From contig CP108521.1 of the NCBI GenBank assembly GCA_035999765.1, positions 10,912,001 to 10,976,000 on the forward strand: DNA of 64,000 nt, read 5' to 3'. The position numbers and the translations under genes were made by a program. Position 1 is the stretch's first letter, and each line of letters begins with the position of its first letter. Under the pieces are notes generated by a model. The model searched no databases. It saw only the letters and a program-made list of their open reading frames with translations, and had not been told where the DNA came from. This DNA comes from Streptomyces sp. NBC_01231. Lineage in GTDB: Bacteria > Actinomycetota > Actinomycetes > Streptomycetales > Streptomycetaceae. Of this stretch, positions 62,374 to 64,000 are shown one piece after another.

Positions 62374-63048
62374 TCAGGTGGCGGCGGCGAGAGCGGCGGT
62401 CGGGGCGAGGAAGGAGCGGTCGGTCAGGCGGCGGGCGAGGTCGGCGATGGTCTGTCGCTTGTGGGGCAGCGGCGGTACGGCGGGTACGGCGAGTGCGGCC
62501 CACAAGGCGACGGCGGCCGCGCACATGGACATCACGGTGAACAGCAGGCGCAGGCTGCCCGCCCAGACCAGAACGCCGCCGAGGAGGGGGCCGAGGGTGT
62601 AGCCGATGGACTTGTAGAAGCCGTAACTGCCGAACGCGCGGCCCCGCTTGGCCGCCGGGTTGAGGCGGGCGACCATGGCGGAGGCTGAGGGCGAGAAGGC
62701 GGAGGCAGCGGCGCCCTGGCCCAGGCGGGCCGCCCACAGCCAGCCGGGACTGTCCGCGACCGCGTACAGCGTGGAGGCGGCGGCGAAGGCGATCAGACCG
62801 CCGAGGAGAACCGGCTTGCCGCCGATCCGGTCAGCGAGCGAGCCGAAGACCGGCTTGAGCACTATCTCGGCGCCGTCGTAGAGGGCGAGCAGACCGCCCA
62901 GGACCAGCAGTGAGGTGACCGCGTCCTCGGAGAACCCGCCGAGGTTGGCGGCGTGTGCGCCGAAGGCGGTGGTGAACCCGGCTGCGTACAGCGGCCACAT
63001 GGCCTGCTTCGCGGCGGCGGCCGGACCTATGGGCTGATGGCTCATCAC
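62374..63048 (-). pseudogene. N-terminal half of an MFS transporter
   Basis: The 224-residue frame encodes about six helices of a major facilitator: LYAAGFTTAFGAHAANLGGF, the loop 2-3 motif VFGSLADRIGGKPVLL, RLGQGAAASAFSPSASAMVA and KSIGYTLGPLLGGVLVW. It ends at LAPTAALAAAT, just where the second half should begin. Full-length relatives have about 400 residues, so the gene has been cut at 62374, possibly at the border of the plasmid-like segment. ATG 63045 and GTG 63048 are both possible starts. Confidence 0.7.
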
Positions 63049-63135
63049 GCGTCCTCGTCGATCACAACATCAAGGTGCGCGACGTCGGCCAGAAGGTTCG
63101 CGCTGACCGTACTGATCCGGTCTGAGGAAGGAAGT

Positions 63136-63217
63136 GCCCCGGGGCGGGCAGGCGACGGGGGGTGCACCTTCCCGCCCCGGGGCGCAATGACCCGCACGGG
63201 GGAAGCGGGTATTGCGC
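63136..63217. promoter_or_regulatory. two abutting hairpins upstream of the half MFS gene
   Basis: GCCCCGGGGCGGG (63136-63148) pairs perfectly with CCCGCCCCGGGGC (63171-63183). GCGCAATGACCCGC (63182-63195) pairs with GCGGGTATTGCGC (63205-63217) with one bulge. The arms share two bases. Such a compact double structure may be a terminator pair, a recombination site or an RNA element. Confidence 0.45.
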
Positions 63218-63503
63218 AGCCGTCATGACGGCTTACCGGCTACAGCGTACCGGGCACCGCACGTGTCACCCCGGCAGTCGCCGGCCGTCGGCCCGGGTCA
63301 GGCAGCCTCCGCCACGAGCAGCAGCGGTCCTGGCCCGGCACGTCAAGGGGCCGCCCCACGGAGACCCACCCGGACCTGTGCGACGACTGCAAGCAGCGAG
63401 CCATCACCACCGAACGCTAAGCCGAGCTCATCGAGCACGGGCACCAGGAGCAGGACTCGCGCTTCCGTTCCTGATCGGGCGTGCCCCCGTCCTGGAGCGC
63501 CTG

Positions 63504-63548
63504 ATGCCCGTGGCCCTCTCGAACAACTCCGAGGGGGCCACGGGGCAT
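63504..63548. terminator. long hairpin, probable terminator
   Basis: ATGCCCGTGGCCCTCTCG (63504-63521) pairs with CGAGGGGGCCACGGGGCAT (63530-63548) almost perfectly around a small AACAACTC loop. It lies between debris and the Ku gene. There is no T-run, as is usual in high-GC actinomycetes. Confidence 0.5.
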
Positions 63549-63769
63549 CAAGCTGACGCTGCTGTGGGCAGTGTCAGGCCGAGTTGTCAGCCACGAGCAG
63601 CGTCCGTAGCCGGTACCGGCCGTGACGCAGGTGGGCTCGCACGGTTGCCTCGGACAGCTACAACTCCTTGGCGATCTCCCGTGGAGGCCTCGGACGGCTG
63701 CTGCAGGAGGCCGGGGGAGTGGGCGGGTCTTAGGCTGGAGATGCTCGGGGCTGGCTGCGGAGGTTTCCC

Positions 63770-64000
63770 ATGCCCCGAACCATCTGGTCCGGTGCCATCT
63801 CGTTTGGCCTGGTCACCGTGCCTATCCACGTGCAGTCCGCGACCGAGGACCATTCGATCCGCTTCCACCAGTACCACCTGGAAGACATGGGCCGGGTGCG
63901 TACGCGCAAGGTGTGCGAGGTGGAGGACCGGGAGGTTGCCCAGTCGGAGATCGGCAAGGGCTACGAGCTGACCAAGACGCAGGTCATCCCGATCTCGGAC
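63770..64000 (+). CDS. ku: Ku protein, N-terminal part (runs off the window)
   Basis: ATG 63770 has GGAGG 6 nt upstream and begins MPRTIWSGAISFGLVTVPIH, then VQSATEDHSIRFHQYHLEDM. This is the highly conserved start of bacterial Ku, which binds DNA ends and recruits LigD for non-homologous end joining. The first 77 residues are in the window and there is no stop before base 64000. Streptomyces genomes carry several Ku copies, often on the arms of the linear chromosome. Confidence 0.92.
   Translation, partial: MPRTIWSGAISFGLVTVPIHVQSATEDHSIRFHQYHLEDMGRVRTRKVCEVEDREVAQSEIGKGYELTKTQVIPISD

Larger units (their letters stand above)
63049..63769. other. about 720 bp without a gene, rich in hairpins
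   Basis: No frame carries a motif; a short DLCDDCKQRAITTER stretch near 63375-63420 looks like a coding relic. The stretch contains three strong inverted repeats described separately and the ribosome site of the Ku gene. Confidence 0.45.

Overview
The window looks like a chromosome arm or large linear plasmid of a Streptomyces or close relative. GC content is very high, codon third positions are strongly GC-biased, GTG starts are frequent, and many genes overlap by ATGA or GTGA. The families present are typical of that genus: NarL two-component pairs, FCD GntR and LysR regulators, Ku and a TrwC relaxase. Insertion-sequence debris is dense and an unusually large number of genes carry frameshifts, which suggests a decaying accessory region (or locally poor sequence). 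No tRNA, rRNA or CRISPR array was seen.

Layout. 0.2-3.1 kb: a glycoside-hydrolase-3 remnant, a DUF1453-like membrane protein and a sensor kinase/response regulator pair. 3.1-4.7 kb: a frameshifted IS4-type element lying against an IS630 remnant. 4.7-9.3 kb: an alpha/beta hydrolase plus SDR pair divergent from a TetR gene over a 15-bp inverted-repeat operator, then a divergent LysR/GNAT pair. 9.36-10.8 kb: an IS701-type element with CTAG target duplications. 11-24 kb: an amino-acid-related catabolic block (two FAD amine oxidases, HAD hydrolase, GntR, RidA, D-threonine-aldolase-like enzyme, SDR, cupin, polar amino-acid ABC transporter). Several of its promoters share a GTCGACAAACGAC-like operator. 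24-27 kb: a broken membrane protein and a second TetR/SDR divergent pair. 27.8-31.7 kb: LysR plus four-carbon acid-sugar kinase, PdxA-like dehydrogenase and a TIM-barrel protein, a threonate-type pathway. 31.9-36 kb: a truncated amine oxidase, an integrase remnant, and a phospholyase-like class-III aminotransferase with a small-molecule kinase, followed by a ROK-type regulator. 37.4-49.6 kb: an ISL3 remnant fused to the 3' end of an MFS gene, then a LysR-controlled ring-cleavage-type operon of nine genes ending in a CoA transferase. 49.9-55.7 kb: a GABA/beta-alanine-type operon (GntR, APC permease, broken SDR, aminotransferase, semialdehyde dehydrogenase). 55.7-61.3 kb: a frameshifted MobF relaxase followed by two secreted, cysteine-paired tandem-repeat proteins. 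61-64 kb: debris, a half MFS transporter, strong hairpins, and the start of a Ku gene that runs off the window.

The most unusual item is the pair of secreted repeat proteins at 58.2-60.9 kb. They have eight and four copies of a unit with an NTAQxGxQNxxC core and a second cysteine about 20 residues later, in a plasmid-like setting. Next in interest are the shared operator at 15.8-17.5 kb with its 29-codon leader ORF overlapping ridA, the kinase/phospholyase pair at 33.1-35.6 kb, and the uncharacterised ring-cleavage operon at 41.1-49.6 kb.
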